Source: Porphyromonadaceae bacterium
GTDB taxonomy: Bacteria; Bacteroidota; Bacteroidia; Bacteroidales; CAMTPD01
Reading direction: 5' to 3'
DNA length: 6,620 nt
Assembly (NCBI GenBank): GCA_003447595.1
Contig: DLYT01000021.1
Coordinates: forward strand, 3,028-9,647
Below are positions 6,151 to 6,620 of the stretch, one piece after another. A model generated the notes under the pieces. That model searched no databases. It saw nothing but the letters and a program-made list of their open reading frames with translations, and had not been told where the DNA came from. Numbering within the stretch: the stretch's first letter is position 1; each line of letters begins with the position of its first letter. Made by a program: the position numbers and the translations under genes.

Positions 6151-6620
6151 ATGGCAACTAATTTTAGATTGAGAAGCAGAAATAAACCACTTCGAGAGGT
6201 TTATGTATGGGAGTTGCCTGTACGTCTGTTTCACTGGATCAATGCACTATGCATCCTGATATTATGCATTACCGGATTTATGATTGGTGATCCTCCGGCA
6301 TTTCAAAGTGCCGGACAGGCTTATGATCAATATTGGTTTGGACATATTCGTTTTATTCACTTTGCTACGGCATTTATATTTACATTCAACTTCATATTCC
6401 GTTTGTATTGGGGATTTGTAGGAAATGTATTTAGCCGCTGGTATAATTATGTCCCTATTCATAAGTCTCAATGGGTGCAAATGTATAATGTAATGCGCGT
6501 AGACGTATTACAGATTAAGAACAGACCGGTTGCTACCATCGGACATAACTCAATGGCTAGTACCATCTACTTCTTGCTTTTCCTTGCATTTGTGGCACAA
6601 GTATTTACAGGCTTTGCCCT
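6151..6620 (+). CDS. hyaC: Hydrogenase cytochrome b subunit, N-terminal part (runs off right edge)
   Basis: This is the diheme membrane cytochrome b that takes electrons from the small subunit and reduces quinone. I read it from the ATG at 6151; 156 codons are open to the edge, out of roughly 220-240 usual for the family. It starts MATNFRLRSR and then has the hallmark VYVWELPVRLFHWINALCI (17-35), with a probable heme-ligand His28 on helix 1 (about 30-46, ending CITGFMIG). A loop with GHIRFIHF (64-71; His65 and His70 candidate ligands) leads into helix 2 (about 68-90, ending FRLYWGFVGN), and a third helix starts near 138 (TIYFLLFLAFVAQVFTGFA). It lies 17 nt after the large-subunit gene, so it is co-transcribed. 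hoxZ and hupC are equivalent names. The family call is firm; later helices and ligands are not visible. Confidence 0.94.
   Translation, partial: MATNFRLRSRNKPLREVYVWELPVRLFHWINALCILILCITGFMIGDPPAFQSAGQAYDQYWFGHIRFIHFATAFIFTFNFIFRLYWGFVGNVFSRWYNYVPIHKSQWVQMYNVMRVDVLQIKNRPVATIGHNSMASTIYFLLFLAFVAQVFTGFA

Noticed and set aside
6262..6480. A 72-codon minus-strand open frame near the right edge
   Set aside because: It is opposite the cytochrome b gene, whose heme-ligand and helix pattern is clear. There is no independent support for the reverse frame.

Overview
The window holds part of a [NiFe]-hydrogenase gene cluster. It contains four maturation genes (hypF, hypC, hypD, hypE) and three structural genes of a membrane-bound uptake hydrogenase: small subunit, large subunit and cytochrome b. 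Nearly every base is accounted for by these seven genes. No RNA gene, mobile element, CRISPR array or clear terminator was seen. The two outermost genes run off the window, hypF at the left edge and the cytochrome b gene at the right.

The host is probably a member of Bacteroidota, and this is an inference. Every start codon follows an A/T-rich leader (for example aaaaacaacc, agaaacaatat, aaaaataaagatt) with no Shine-Dalgarno sequence. Base composition is moderate to AT-leaning, and intergenic gaps are short. No ribosomal or other marker gene is present to confirm it.

Layout: hypF is read leftward from 647. A 135-bp divergent intergenic region (648-782) follows. Six genes are then read rightward, apparently as one operon: hypC (783-1049), hypD (1036-2136, overlapping hypC by 14 nt), hypE (2169-3215), hyaA-like small subunit (3254-4387), hyaB-like large subunit (4412-6133) and hyaC-like cytochrome b (6151 to past 6620). 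Gaps inside the operon are 17-38 nt and contain no terminator-like hairpin.

How they work together, from established knowledge of the families: HypF makes a carbamoyl adduct on the C-terminal cysteine of HypE, and HypE dehydrates it to a thiocyanate. HypC and HypD form the scaffold on which the Fe(CN)2CO unit is built, and it is delivered to the large-subunit precursor. After nickel insertion (HypA/HypB, not seen here) an endopeptidase (not seen here) removes the 15-residue C-terminal tail of the large subunit. The large subunit is then exported together with the Tat-signal-bearing small subunit, and the pair docks on cytochrome b, which passes electrons from H2 to the quinone pool.

The most notable point is that the small subunit has all six cysteines of the [4Fe-3S] proximal cluster that marks oxygen-tolerant (group 1d type) hydrogenases, plus the associated glutamate. 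I found no undescribed system. This is a recognisable hydrogenase locus with some unusual details.
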